Shown here piece after piece: positions 12,089 to 24,800 of a stretch of 64,000 nt of DNA. Positions within the stretch are counted from its first letter, which is position 1, and every line of letters begins with the position of its first letter. The stretch comes from Pontederia crassipes (Eukaryota; Streptophyta; Magnoliopsida; Commelinales; Pontederiaceae): contig CM060189.1 in assembly GCA_030549335.1 (NCBI GenBank), positions 26,931,001 through 26,995,000 of the forward strand. Reading direction: 5' to 3'. The notes under the pieces are model-generated. The model was not told the origin of the DNA. It saw only the letters and a list, made by a program, of their open reading frames with translations, and did no database searches. The position numbers were made by a program, and so were the translations under genes.

Positions 12089-12155
12089 GGACATTATTCA
12101 AGAGTAAGTAGACAGTAGAAGCTTTCAGCCTTTTTAGTTTTCAGTTTTCACAGTA

Positions 12156-13523
12156 ATGGCTTCCTCTCTTCCTACTACTACTACTCAGCGTCTGTGCCTT
12201 CTTCTGGTCCTGGTGGTGCTTCAAGGCTTTGGCTCGTTTCCTCTATCGGCGAGTGCGAGGCCTGTGACCGTCGCCGCTGTCGGAACGAAACCTTTCATTT
12301 TTCCTCTGACGACCCAAAAGGTCGCTTCTTTGCCCCTGCCGCGGACGCCCAATAAACTGCGTTTCCACCACAACGTGAGCATCACCGTCTCCCTCTCAGT
12401 CGGCACCCCGCCGCAGAACGTGGCCTTGGTGCTCGACACCGGCAGCGAGCTCTCGTGGCTCCTCTGCGACTCCGCCGCTGCCGGGGCGCCGTCGTTCCGG
12501 CCGCGCGCGTCATCGACGTACTCCCCGTTCCCCTGCTCATCCTCGACGTGCCGCTCGCAGACGCGTGACCTCCCTAATCCGGCCACCTGCGAGGCCTCCA
12601 CCAAGCTCTGCCATGTGGCGCTCACCTACGCTGACGCGTCCACCTCGGAGGGCACCCTGGCGTCCGACGTCCTCCGCTTCAGCGGGACGGACGCGGCCCC
12701 GGTGCGCACGTCCTTCGGGTGCATTTCATCGGCCTACTCGACCGCGACGGGCGACGCCGCCGCTTCCGGGATGCTTGGGATGAACAGGGGAGCCCTGTCC
12801 TTTGTGTCCCAGACCGCGACCCGGAGGTTCTCCTACTGCATCTCCGACCAGGATGCGGCCGGCGTGCTTCTCATCGGCCACGACGCGTCACTTCCGTCCT
12901 TCCCGCTCAAATACACCCCGTTCGTACAGATGGACCTCCCGCTCCCGTACTTCGACCGTGTCGCGTACTCTATCCAACTGGAGGGAATCCGAGTAGGCGG
13001 CGTTCCCCTCGCTATCCCCAGGTCCGTTCTCCTCCCGGACCACACGGGCGCCGGGCAGACGATGGTGGACTCGGGCACCCGGTTCACGTTCCTCCTCGGC
13101 GACGCCTACACCGCCTTGAAGCAGGAGTTCACGAGGCAGACCAAAGCGGTCCTCGCGCCACTGCACGAGCCGGACTTCGTGTTCCAGGGGGCGTTCGACA
13201 CGTGCTTCCGGGTGCCGGCGAGGGCCGGAGCCCCAGGGAAGGGGCTCCCGGACGTGGCCCTGCAATTCGCCGGCGGCGCGGAAGTCGTGGTGACGGGGGG
13301 ACGGCTGCTGTACCAAGCGCCCGGTGAGAGGCGCGGGACTGCCGGCGACGGCGTGTGGTGCCTGACGTTCGGGAACTCCGACCTGGTGCCCATGTCCGCC
13401 TACGTGATCGGCCACCACCACCAGCAGAACGTGTGGGTCGAGTACGACCTCGAGAAGGGGCGCGTCGGCTTCGCGTCCGTGCGCTGCGACCTTGCCAGCC
13501 AGAGGCTCGGGCTCCTGCTCTGA
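12156..13523 (+). CDS. PCS1: PCS1-like aspartic protease (nepenthesin type, family A1B)
   Basis: The gene encodes a secreted-pathway aspartic endopeptidase of 455 residues in one exon. A hydrophobic signal peptide covers about residues 12-34 (LCLLLVLVVLQGFGSFPL). The first catalytic motif is DTGSELSWL (Asp94), preceded by VSLSVGTPPQNVALVL. The second is DSGTRFTFLLG (Asp305). Both active-site aspartates are present, and the Cys-rich nepenthesin insert follows the first motif. The DTGSELSWL form and the lack of introns match Arabidopsis PROMOTION OF CELL SURVIVAL 1, an ER-associated protease linked to cell survival in gametes and embryos; that role is inferred for this copy. The start chosen is the first ATG after the TATA box and directly precedes the signal peptide. 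The coding DNA is very GC-rich, which creates long meaningless frames on other strands. Confidence 0.93.
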   Translation: MASSLPTTTTQRLCLLLVLVVLQGFGSFPLSASARPVTVAAVGTKPFIFPLTTQKVASLPLPRTPNKLRFHHNVSITVSLSVGTPPQNVALVLDTGSELSWLLCDSAAAGAPSFRPRASSTYSPFPCSSSTCRSQTRDLPNPATCEASTKLCHVALTYADASTSEGTLASDVLRFSGTDAAPVRTSFGCISSAYSTATGDAAASGMLGMNRGALSFVSQTATRRFSYCISDQDAAGVLLIGHDASLPSFPLKYTPFVQMDLPLPYFDRVAYSIQLEGIRVGGVPLAIPRSVLLPDHTGAGQTMVDSGTRFTFLLGDAYTALKQEFTRQTKAVLAPLHEPDFVFQGAFDTCFRVPARAGAPGKGLPDVALQFAGGAEVVVTGGRLLYQAPGERRGTAGDGVWCLTFGNSDLVPMSAYVIGHHHQQNVWVEYDLEKGRVGFASVRCDLASQRLGLLL

Positions 13524-14990
13524 GCTCCACGTCCCCCTCCTGCTCAGCTCACGCACAACACAACAAGTGTTCCGTACATACTTTACACTACTTAGTATGA
13601 TACCGTGTGGAAAAAATATGCTCAACTTAATTAACCTTGGAGTACTTAGGGTGTTGTATTAGGTAGAAAGCTGCAGCTTTTTGTAACAATTTGTTGTTGT
13701 ATTATACGTATATTTGGGACTTTTATACATCCAAGTTGTACAATGATGACAGCATGCAGTAAGGCAATGAAGAAGTAATTACGACATACTTAAAAGATGA
13801 TTTACATTTCCCTTTAAAGTTACGCAATGCTGTTACGCCCATTTAAAGAAGCGATGTGGATACAAACCTAAACCATAAACCCTTTCCACGCCTTATAATA
13901 TCCCATTAGGAATTAGGATGCCCCACTCCCAATTTCTTAATGTCACTCCTTCTTTGACTATTTTGCCTCTATTATAACATACACCAGATTACAATAATCC
14001 GAGTTATAATATAACATTTAAAGGAATGTCAAAGGTTTTGACCTGCCACTAATTCATATTTCTCATACTTCGAACCATCGTAAATTGTGAACAATTCGTC
14101 GGAAAATAAAGTTTGTGATGGTTTTCTGACGGAAGGCTTGTCGCAAATAATTTTCCATGGCTTGTATAAATCCGTCGGAAGTTCCCACAAAGACCGTGAG
14201 AAGACTTTGATCATCGGAAATTATTTTTTCAAAATAAATAAATAAATTTTTAATAATTCAAAAAAAATAATATAAATATAATATTTTAAATAAATACAAT
14301 TTCTTTTCATACAACAACTAATGTTCGTGTTCATGGTCGTCGTGCTAGCCACGTATCATCTGACACATCATTTTCTTCATTTCTTTTCGTTGTCGCTGTT
14401 CAAAGACTTATTGTCGCTACTTATATTCTTGTTGAACATTTTCTCGAATCTTTTGTTAGACTTTTGATAATCGTTGTTCTCATGTCATCGAAAACTCATC
14501 GCACATCTTAACTTGCATAACCGGATATTGATTTTTGCTTGTATCCAATATCCGCCGAAACTTGCAACGATTTATTGGCCGTCAGAAGTTTTGATGGTTC
14601 AAGCCATCGGAAAATTTTGCATCTTTATTTTCGAACGACAACGTTGACCATCACAAAATCTGATAACAGATGTCTAAGTTGATGATTAACATCAATATAA
14701 ATTACATAAAAAAAATAATGCTTGAACATCTTTTTTGCTCTAATAGTTATATTTTTTGCAAACTCGTTCAAATAAAATTAAATGATTGGTCTCCTTGTAA
14801 CATCTATAATTTTTTGCAACATACATAAAAAAAATAATTTCTCTTTTTAACACCTGTAATATCTGCAAACATATTATTTGCCACATAAAATTGAATAGTT
14901 TTTTGTCCAAACTTCAAAAGCTATCTTGTCAACTTAGAAAAAAAGGAGATTCATAAAATTGGATGTTAATTAACAACGAATCTTGATTAA
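13524..14990. other. 3' flank and AT-rich intergenic, with possible CACTA-like remnant
   Basis: After the protease 3' UTR there is no gene. Between about 14030 and 14660, scattered short words such as CCGTCGGAA, CATCGGAAA and TCGCAAATAA recur in both orientations. This is a texture typical of CACTA transposon subterminal regions. No terminal CACTA and no transposase was found, so the class is only suggested. Confidence 0.35.
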
Positions 14991-15784
14991 GGGTCTGTTT
15001 GGATTGAGGGTTATGAAGGAATGTGGTGGAATATGAGAGAATAAAATTAGTTACACCATGTTTAGTTATATTTTTTATTTAAGTTAAGAGTGGTGGGGTG
15101 AAATAGCTAAGCCCTTCAAACACCACATTTTTCATTCCACCAAATTGGTGGAACGAGGAGGGATAGATTATTTTTGACCAAATTAACCTCTTTCCCTTTT
15201 TTATTACCAAATTAAATTATTTCTCTTATTACAAAATTAAACTCTCTCTCTCACACACACATTATCTTTTTTCTAATATGAATGCATATTTATCTATATT
15301 TTTTATTAAATAAAACTTTTTAGTAAATATAAAATTTTATTCAAAATAAACATAAATATACTATTTAAAAATAATTTAATAATAATATAATATATTCAAT
15401 CGGGTCAGGACGTAAAACTCGAATTCAGACCCGACCCGACCCAATCAAGTGTCAAAGAAATGAGACTCGGTCCTGACTCAATTATCCATCGGGTCGAAAA
15501 AAATTTGAAAAATCTGAACCGATGCGGGCGAGGGTGACTAGTCGTCCCAATTCATGCTCACCCCTAATTAACGATTATAAATACTTTAAATATATAATGA
15601 AGGATAAAAATAACTTTTATACAAATAAAATCTTCATTATCCCACCCCACATCTTATATAATTTATTATCCAAACATGGACTTTCTAATGACACACCACG
15701 CCATGCCACGCCACCCCATGCCACCCCATCACTCACCACACCACCTCATCCCATCCCTCCATTAATTATTTGCCAAACATATCC
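14991..15784. mobile_element. PIF/Harbinger-like (Tourist-type) MITE
   Basis: The left end reads GGGTCTGTTTGGATTGAGGG. The right end, reverse complemented, reads GGATATGTTTGGCAAATAA. The trinucleotide TAA lies immediately outside both ends (14988-14990 and 15785-15787), the 3-bp duplication expected of PIF/Harbinger elements. The interior has no transposase. An 89-codon frame at its right side runs through CCACxCCATGCC repeats and is not a gene. Confidence 0.7.
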
Positions 15785-16481
15785 TAAGTGACCTGACCAT
15801 ATATATTAAAAAGAATGGGGGTTAAAAGGCTCCACATTCTTTTTTTTTATACAATCCTCATGATTCGATTCTTATAATGTACAACATATTAAAGGGATAA
15901 TCATAACACAGTCAAGGAAGGAGTGGCATTAAGCAATTTGAGTGACATTAAAGGCACCCTATATAATGTCCAAGACACAATACGTTTTCCTGAATTTTAA
16001 GGTTTTTTTTAAATTTTATTCTAATTTTTTCGCCAATTTTAATTGCTTAACTTTATTCTACAAACGCAAATCACGATGACACCGAGATGCAAGACCAACA
16101 AGAGCTGGTCGAGCACGACGTCTCCGATCCCACGGATATCTCAGTGGCAGTGAGGCCGCTCAAGCCGATGTTGGTGGCATCGGCGGGAGGGGTCGGTGGC
16201 GGAGGAGGAGGAGGGCCGACGAAGAGGCTGAAGCTGAAGGTGCTGCCCAAAATGAAGAGAGAGGTTGCAGGATTGTCGGCCGATCGAGTTAGAGAGGGCA
16301 GGCGCTATGGAAAGAGGGGAGAGAGAGAGTAGGGGAGAGATCTTCTCATGAATCATTCAAAATCTCGCGCGAGATGATGTCAAAATCTCATGCACGATCG
16401 TGAGAGCCGTCCGATCTGATTTGGATGGCTCAAATCGTGCTGCACATCGTGTGAAGCAAAGGGCACTTAGCATATGCATTA

Positions 16482-16495
<14 letters not shown>

Positions 16496-16552
<57 letters not shown>
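16496..16552. repeat. Compound (CA)n(TA)n microsatellite
   Basis: A CCCA/CA run passes into about 28 bases of TA. It is the left flank of the split (TA)-bounded segment that ends at 20211. Upstream, 15788-16495 holds no recognised gene. A glycine-rich 81-codon frame at 16087-16332 has no recognisable domain. Confidence 0.9.
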
Positions 16553-16553
<1 letters not shown>

Positions 16554-16874
16554 CTTTCCCTATAAAGGGGGAGGATGTCTCTGTCCATTCGACGAGCGCC
16601 TCTTTTTTTGCGATTCAGACAAGGGGTTCTTGTCCAAAAAAATCGAGTGAAGTTCAGACAAGGGGTGGCCGGTTCAGGATTCATTGTTGCAGATTCGCAC
16701 TCGGCGTCGCCGTGGTGCAGGGTGAAGCGGTTCATCGGGATGACCTCGCTCTCATGGATCTAGGCAACCGACTGGCAAGGCGATCCAACCGGTCCACGAT
16801 TCAGACGAGGGCTCCGGCAATCGGCAGTCAACGATCTCCACCTCTCCTCCAACCTCTCTCTCGATCTCTCCCTC

Positions 16875-19852
16875 TGTCACGATCCCGATTTAAACGATGG
16901 TTTAAATTAGAGTTCGTGACTTATTACAGACGATCAAATATATTTTCTTATTTTTTTTAATGAAAATTTGTACATAACTCATCTAAATACTAAAAGAAAG
17001 TGACAACACATATAACCAAACAACACAGTTTATATTGATCATTCAGAGCATGTAACCACCCTAAGATTTACACCATCACATAGTCATGAAAGATTTACAT
17101 TTTACAAAATACAAAATTATTTTTCATACATAGCACATATCAAACTCTCTCTATATCCCAATAGAAGAATACGAGAGTTACAAGTCTTCTATCTAATGCG
17201 CATAATGGGGCACGTGACTTCTCAATACCTTAGCAACAAAAATGATCTACACCTTGGTAAGGCAGTCTCTCGCAATCTCAAAAGTTCTACTGATCTGAAA
17301 AAATATACAATAACACTATGAGTAAATAATAGCTCAGTAAGCTGATAACTCATAAGCTATGTGTTACCATGTAATAAATTCGGAGAGACATAAAAATACA
17401 TGAATTAATCATAATATCAAAATCAATATTTCCATACATTTAATAAATACATATATAACATTCCAATCACAATCATTACATTCAATTTACAATAATTGTC
17501 ATTTAAATATATCAAACATGTGTATGCAATACAACACTATCATATGTATGCACGAATCACCAATTAGTCAATGGTCGTTAGATGGACTCTAGAGGTGACT
17601 CCCATCGTGATCAGCGATGTAGCACTTAGCTCCATTCTATCTCATCTCTTTCGGGAAATATATTATATAACGATAGGTGGACTCTAGAGGTGGCCCCTAC
17701 AGATTCTAGAGGTGGCCCCTATCGCGACTACTCATGATGTGGCACTTAGCTCCATATAACACTTAGCTCCAGCATATCTCATCCCATTATTGGGGCACAA
17801 AATGATGGATTGAACTCTAGAGATTACTCTTATCGTGATCAGGTATGTAGCACTTAACTCCAACCATAATATATGCAAATACAGAAATTGAATCATATCA
17901 AATACCATTTCAAAATAAACAAGATTGCACTCATCGAAATCCATTCAGATCATATCACATATACTTTTCAAATGTGCAATCATATAATCATTCAGATATA
18001 CTTTTCATAATTGCATTTCTCAAAATTAATTCATAGCATTCCAAAACATATTCAATACATATAATAATCTATGTCACACCAAATTCAAAAGAGGTGAATA
18101 CATAGAGTAGAAGAAATCAACTTACCTATAAGGGCTAACAAAATGTTTTTCTTTCTTTTTTCACTACTTTACTCTTCTACTCATATAACAATAATAGCAA
18201 GAAACACATTACTACTATGATATGGGAACAAGCCTAACACACATGAAACATAATTAATTGCAAATGTATATGACCCTTAAGTATTTACTCTTATAACTTA
18301 AGTAACTACTTAACATAATGATCGACCTAATATTATGGTAGATTGCACACATAGTAAAGAAAGATCCATATGGTATACATAACCAAATAGCACCATTCCA
18401 ATTTTCTTTAGTTCCTAATTACAAAATATTAATCAGTAAAAGTTTCATATCTTATTTCATTATGGTTTGTTCTTATGAAAATCAACATTCAGCTTAACTT
18501 TTATGTTGTTTCTTTATTCTGACAAACTGAGTAACCTTAACTTTATGATTTATATAAAATAATAAATGTTCCATGTTATGGTAATTTTATTTTTTTTCTA
18601 ATAATAGATTTCATAGGGTGCAACTCATAAAATTACTTGAATTTATATCTATTTGTATTGAGCACAATAAATTTAATCAATACTAGCATAAATCATCCTA
18701 ACAGACTAAGTAATGCTCGATAAAATATTTATAACTTTATCTAAACATATCATTTTCGAGTTATTTCAATTGCAAATGAATGCCATTGGATTTAATACAT
18801 AATTTACAAGTTCGTGTAATAATTTTGACAGACAGAGTAATAATACTTTAAAGATAAGAACATAACTTTCTCTATAGAACTTATATTAACTTAATTCCAA
18901 AGCTCAATGAAAATAGAGTCAGAGAGGATCAATCAGAATAAATTTCATAATTTTTGGACCACTCGAAGGTATGAAATTATGTAGATAAAGATTCGGGAAC
19001 TAATTGAACATGATTTAGGATTAATTTTATCCATGAACAATATGAGTTTTGCCCCATGATTAGGTAAAATCCGAAAGTGAATGAGATGGGAGAGGTTCAT
19101 AGAAACCTAATTAGGAAAGTATGCAATTAAAATCAAAAGAAATTGAAACATCAACTCACCACATGCCAAAACTCTAATTCCCTTTCTCTTCCTTCAAATC
19201 CCTTCACTAATAGCACATTGCCTCCTTTTTCACTTGAATTTCAATTGGGGCAGATGAGGAGGTGAAAAGATGTGGTAAAATATGTAGATGATAACTTATA
19301 AGGCATGTGGGAACCGAACCTTAAGTCGGCCAAATATAGAGGTAAGTAAGTGCCCATGGTATTAAGGTTATTTACATGTAATGTCATTTAAGTAAATAGT
19401 TTTGCCTTTTCTATTTATTTATTTATTTACTTAAGACATTACATATAAATAAAAAACTACTCTCATTTAGATTCAAATAAAATATTTTAAAAAATAAATA
19501 ATCAAGGAACTGAAATCTAAATTTTTGTCCGAAGAACAAAAATCGTGATTTCACAAATCTTTTAATTTTGTGTCTTCATTTTAACTAACTCATACACCTC
19601 CTAAAAATTTTTAAAAATTACTTTTAGAATTCTTTCATATATAAGAGAAATTATCGAGACTTTAATTTTCCAAAATTTCACTTTTCCGAAAATCACATTT
19701 TCATGCCTTAGATAAATTTTCATCGCTTTCGCATTTCAATAGTTGAAATTGAAATGTAAGTCTTAACATCACATTCATAAAACTTATCAATAAGATAATA
19801 TAGTACCACATTCATACATCTAATCATGCATAATTAATTTAGGAATATTACA
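16875..19852 (-). mobile_element. Solo LTR, probably Ty3/gypsy, about 3 kb
   Basis: On the minus strand the segment starts TGTAATATTCC and ends GGGATCGTGACA, a terminus style common in plant Ty3/gypsy LTRs. The five bases CCCTC lie directly outside both ends (16870-16874 and 19853-19857). No internal region, primer site or polymerase is present, so it looks like a whole solo LTR left after recombination. It contains a local tandem repeat at 17575-17865. It inserted into the pyrimidine-rich part of the surrounding (TA)-bounded segment, so it is younger than that segment. Confidence 0.75.
17575..17865. repeat. Degenerate tandem repeat inside the solo LTR
   Basis: The words GGACTCTAGAGGTG, TAGCACTTAGCTCC and ATCTCATC recur three to four times with variable spacing. 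It is an internal feature of the LTR. Confidence 0.7.
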
Positions 19853-20209
19853 CCCTCTCCCTCTCTCTCTTAATCTCCCCCTCTCCCTCTTCCCTCTCTC
19901 GATCTCTCACTCTCTCTCCTCCTTCCCGCCCTCCGATCCTGATCCGCCTCTCTAGCCGTCATCGAAATTCCGAGGTGACCTTCATGGACGTCGAAACCCC
20001 GACGATGAATCCAAGATCATGGGCGATGATGTTGAAGCTTCGGATGATGATGCTCCGACACCAACTTCTCGATCGTGTCGCCGGTGATCGAGGGGTCATC
20101 GGTCGCATGATGGGGGGGTTGATCTCACGAGATGGATTCGACCATCAGGTCAGATCTTGCTGGCAGTTGATTACATCTGATGTCCGATCTAATCAACATA
20201 TACATTAAA

Positions 20210-20211
<2 letters not shown>

Positions 20212-20255
<44 letters not shown>
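20212..20255. repeat. (TA)n microsatellite
   Basis: About 44 bases of uninterrupted TA, forming the right flank of the split segment. From 20256 to about 21540 the DNA is AT-rich and no gene was recognised. Confidence 0.95.
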
Positions 20256-20257
<2 letters not shown>

Positions 20258-21899
20258 TGATGTGAATATTTAAGTAAGCAAAGACATTAAGTTTACCGTC
20301 ACAAGTTAGGGAACAGTTAAAGAAAAAAATGTTATAAATAAAAAATAAAGTTGATAGAAGTCGTGAATTTGATTAGAATTTAATATTTCACTCCCGATCA
20401 AATATCAAATCAGTTAAATTTAACTCCGAACAACTATTGATCTAGTTCGAAAAAAAAATATTTTTAGCTCAAATCTAATTGAAGCAATTAACGGAAAACT
20501 AATACTGAATTTTACGGCCACTCACTGGTTACTAATAGAAAAAAAAAGAACAATGGAAGGAACACAAGCTTTGTTTTAATCATAATATTGTGTGATCCCA
20601 AATCCAACAATGTGAAAAAAATGATTTTGTCATCTAGTTTCAGAGTGACACCCAAGGATCAGATTTAGATCGTCCAAAGTCGCAGTCAAATCGAAAAAGA
20701 AAGTTGTAGTCAAATATGTTTGATCAAGTTCTTGGATGGATCTTCAATTTCCTATCACAGATAGCAGGATCTTTCAGATGTGGCGATGTGCTAGAAGATT
20801 TGCTAATATCTTGATCGATTATGAAAGTGCTATTCTTTAATCGAACTATATATATCAGACGACAACAAAATATTAATTTTTTAATCAATCCGTCTCAAAA
20901 GCGATGCCGATAATCTAATTCTTGCAGCGCAAAAAATGCTAGACAAAACATGGTTAGGTACGAGAATTTAGACAAGATTATCATTATATATAAAAAAATT
21001 GAGTTTATATAATATTATCCACTAAGTAGATAATTAATACGAGTTTCTCTGAATAATAAGACGGTAGTAAGTTTCCGGACCGCAAAATATAAAATTAAAT
21101 AAATTTCAAATAAGAAAATAAAATAAAATTCCAAGCTTTGATGATAGAAATTTTTATCGGAGTACTGATATTCCAATTATGCGGGAGTGTTTTCTAATTG
21201 TGGAACATTTAACTACGTTTGAGGAATGGATTTGTAACGGTTCGGTTAATATTCAATTGGTTGTCATCTAATAAATGCGCCCTCTTATATTTATATCTAT
21301 TTTTGTTCCTTCCCCATTTTTACTTTTCTACACAAGGAAAGGACCACTTCATATTATATTTATTTGAACAATAAATTTACTGCACACAATTTGTAATAGT
21401 TACTTTTTTTAAAAAAAATATTATGATGTTGTATTTTAATAATTAAAAAGGAAAAAAAATAAAAATTGGAACCAAATTCGAGGACTTAGACCTCTTGTTC
21501 CGGGTTAAACCGCAATATTTCGAACCCGGTTTTGCTCGCATATAGGATCGTATGTAGAGGTGAAGATTTTAGTTCCTAATTTACCCCGCCCACTTGCTCA
21601 ACCCGCGGCGGAATAGAAGGGGTAAAAGAGTCTTATGAGAGACAAAGGGCACAAAAAATAGGCGAGCTGATAAAGAAATATAAGAAGGGAATAAAAAGGA
21701 GGTCGGTGGAGACGCCGTCGTCCAGCGGCGCCGGCGACTCCGCCACCCTTCTCCCAATGGCCTTCCGCCCCCTGCGTCCGTAGACGGCACCGGAAGAGGA
21801 GAAAATCTTCGTCAGAGGCGAAGTCCTTAGAATTTCGAGAGACCCTGAAAGGAGGAGGAAGGGGAGGAAGCGGAAGCGGAAGCGGAGAGGAAGAGGAGG

Positions 21900-24800
21900 A
21901 TGCAGGGCTACGTGACGCTGCCCATCATCATCGTGCTCGCCTCGATCGGCTACATATACTACACTACAGTGTTCGTCGTCGTCGACGAGTGGCTAGGTCT
22001 CGCCACTGCCGCGGGTCTCGCCAACGCTGCCGCGCTCACGGCGCTCACCCTCATGGCGCTCGTCACCTACGGCATAGCCGTTTTCAAGGATCCCGGCGGG
22101 GTTCCGCCCTCCTTCTCTCCGGACATCGAGGATCCCGAGAGTCCCATCCACGAGATCAAGAGGAAGGTATGGTTTTTGGCTCTGGATCTAGACTATTGTC
22201 TATTCCTTTGGATTGTTTAGAGAAATTGTGGGTCTGGTTCTCGATTTGGCATGAAGACGAGACTTTTAGGGTAAATTGGAACTAATCCTTTCTATCTCTG
22301 TGAAAAATATTGTTTATTTCCTTTCATTCGTATGGCAATATTGCATAATTGTTCTCTTCAATACTTGTGGTTTTGATTCATCAAAGTTGTCAGTAGGGAT
22401 TGTTCGCTTCCCTTGAATTTATCAATCTTAAGATTCTAGGAGGCCACGATCCTGTCATTGTTTTGTATCATTCTAGGATTTGAATATGAATCGATGTGCC
22501 TTTAAAATCATCTTATGCTTATGAGATTAAGGTCATGGGTATTGTGTACGTGCTAGAGCCTTCCCACTGTCTTGCTGCTGGCATCACTGCATCTTGTGGG
22601 AGCAAACTTTTACTCTGTGAAGTTTTTGGGGATTTACAAATAGAGGATACACATTTCATTAGTAATTGGACAATGTGTTTATTTCAGCAGAACAAAAATT
22701 TTGAGCACAAATGAATTTTCCCTATAATGTTAAACATTGCAAACATTACTTCATTTTATTTAGCAAAATTAGAGGAAGCTCCTCAAATTAAGTTGGGAAG
22801 TGAGGACAAATTGTTGGTGTCTATTGATATTCGGTCGTCGTATATGAGTTTCCAAGTGATTCATTTTTGTTTTGAGAAGGGGAACCATACATGAATAACT
22901 GAGGAAGAGGTCATAGATCGCAAGTCTATTAATTTACACATGCGTATGATATGTGTTTAGGTGATTACTTGCAAAATGGCTAAATCATTTGAATTACCAA
23001 GATCCTTCTTTTGAGAATAGATAACTACAAGTTTTTACATCATAGATGGAAAAACTTTGTAAAGAGGCTAAAAATAAAGGGTTTAATGAATGTCTCAAGC
23101 ACTTACCATGGAAAATATAACTATCGTTGGTGATTTGAACTATTTTTGTAGTAAGACCTCCTAATTCCTAAATTAGGGTAAAATTTATTAATAAAACACA
23201 ATTTTTTAATTTGGTTACAGATTTAGCCCAAACTTTTATTTTTGTCTACAAGGTCATCAATTTTTGCATTTCTTGCAATTCTAGCTTTTGTTATAATTTT
23301 TTAGTAGTAAAGTATGTTATAATTAGATAAAGTAAGATCATTAAAATGCCCCTCATCTATTGTTGCGCTTATACACGAATGTCATCTCGCCAACTTAGTA
23401 TTTTTCTCGCACATCAAAATATGATATTATCTTAGATGTGTATAGGCTAAAATTTTGATTGATTTTATATAACCTCAAGGTTGCATAAAATTAAATGATA
23501 AAATTACTAGTTTTGTTTTTTAAAGATTTAAGAGTTCGTGATATGTTGTCCACTTATCAATATGGCAATTGTTGAATCAACATATTTTTCGACAGAAGTA
23601 TAAGAATAGGCTACATCCAAGTTAAAAATCTTTCACTTTTGACATAAAATTAAAAATTTAGGCTAGATCTTCAATGAATATAAGTTTGTGCTACTCAAGG
23701 TAGACATCCTTACCCTCTCAAAACAAAAAAAAGGGAAGGTCTTTTTATACAATTCACCCCATAATTATAGCTAACAAAATATATCGAAAAGAGGAAGAAA
23801 ATGACATGTAGGTATGCTTGATATGATGCGTAAATTAGTAATATCAAAATGATTGTTTATGGTGTTCTGTGGATATTTTCCTTCACACTGTCCTAGCTCC
23901 TTCAAGATAAAGATGAACCAACGTGGTTATTTATCCACCTAGTTGTAAGAATCATTTTCTCATGAGGCATCCAACTGAAGAAGGAACCTAATATTTACTG
24001 ATAAGTCTGCTAGTTATAGAGTAGCACTTGTTTTCAACTTGAGGAGTTGCCTACTTTTGCGGCTGACAATATCTCATGATAATTGGCTAGGGTGGAGACC
24101 TGAGGTTTTGCCAGAAGTGTTGCCATCATAAACCTCCACGTGCGCATCACTGTCGGATCTGTAAAAGATGCGTGTTGAGAATGGTGCATGCATATTTTGC
24201 CTCTCTTCCCATTACATAGGATTTTGGGTTTGTCCTTGACAACTTTATATTTTGGCAGGATCATCATTGTGTGTGGATAAATAATTGTGTAGGACATAAC
24301 AACTACAAGGTCTTCTTTGTCTTTGTGTTCTATGCTGTGATTGCCTGCATCCACTCTCTGGTACAAATTTCTTTCTTGTATTCCATTAGTGATCTGGAAG
24401 CTGATATCTTTGGTACAAGGATTTATTATGTTTCCTTAGGTTCTACTTCTTGGAAGTATTTCTCATGCTCTCCATAGGGATCAACAACAAAATGGTGAAT
24501 CCTTTAATAAGTCATATGTAAGTGGTTCCCATGCAACTCTTCATCATTTATGGTATAATTCTTTTAGATGTCTGACAATGTGATATTGATCAAATCTTCG
24601 CAGATTCTTTGTGGCATTGTTTTATTCCCCCTAACAATTGCATTAAGCATTCTTCTGGGTTGGCATATCTACCTTATTCTTCAGAACAAGACCACAATAG
24701 AGGTTAAGATTCATCACCTTCCTCAACAGGAAAAAAAAAAACAATAATTTACACCTTCCTATGTGATCAATACCTCAATAGAGATTTTAAATATCATTCC

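Larger units (their letters stand above)
16553..20211. mobile_element. (TA)n-bounded segment split by a solo LTR
   Basis: Without the nested LTR, this would be about 680 bp of moderately GC-rich, non-coding DNA with TA microsatellite on both sides. That recalls rice Micron-type elements and the two TIR elements at 35.8-46.7 kb. No clear inverted repeat was found at its ends. The words CATATGCATTAAACC (before the left microsatellite) and CATATACATTAAACC (before the right one) are in direct order. Whether this is a mobile unit is an inference. Confidence 0.4.

Noticed and set aside
12221-13625. Long antisense and shifted frames (up to 245 codons) over the protease gene
   Set aside because: They are by-products of very GC-rich coding DNA with few stop codons; the plus-strand frame has the full aspartic protease motifs.
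13980-14700. A defined CACTA transposon
   Set aside because: Subterminal-like words are present, but neither CACTA ends nor a transposase was seen.
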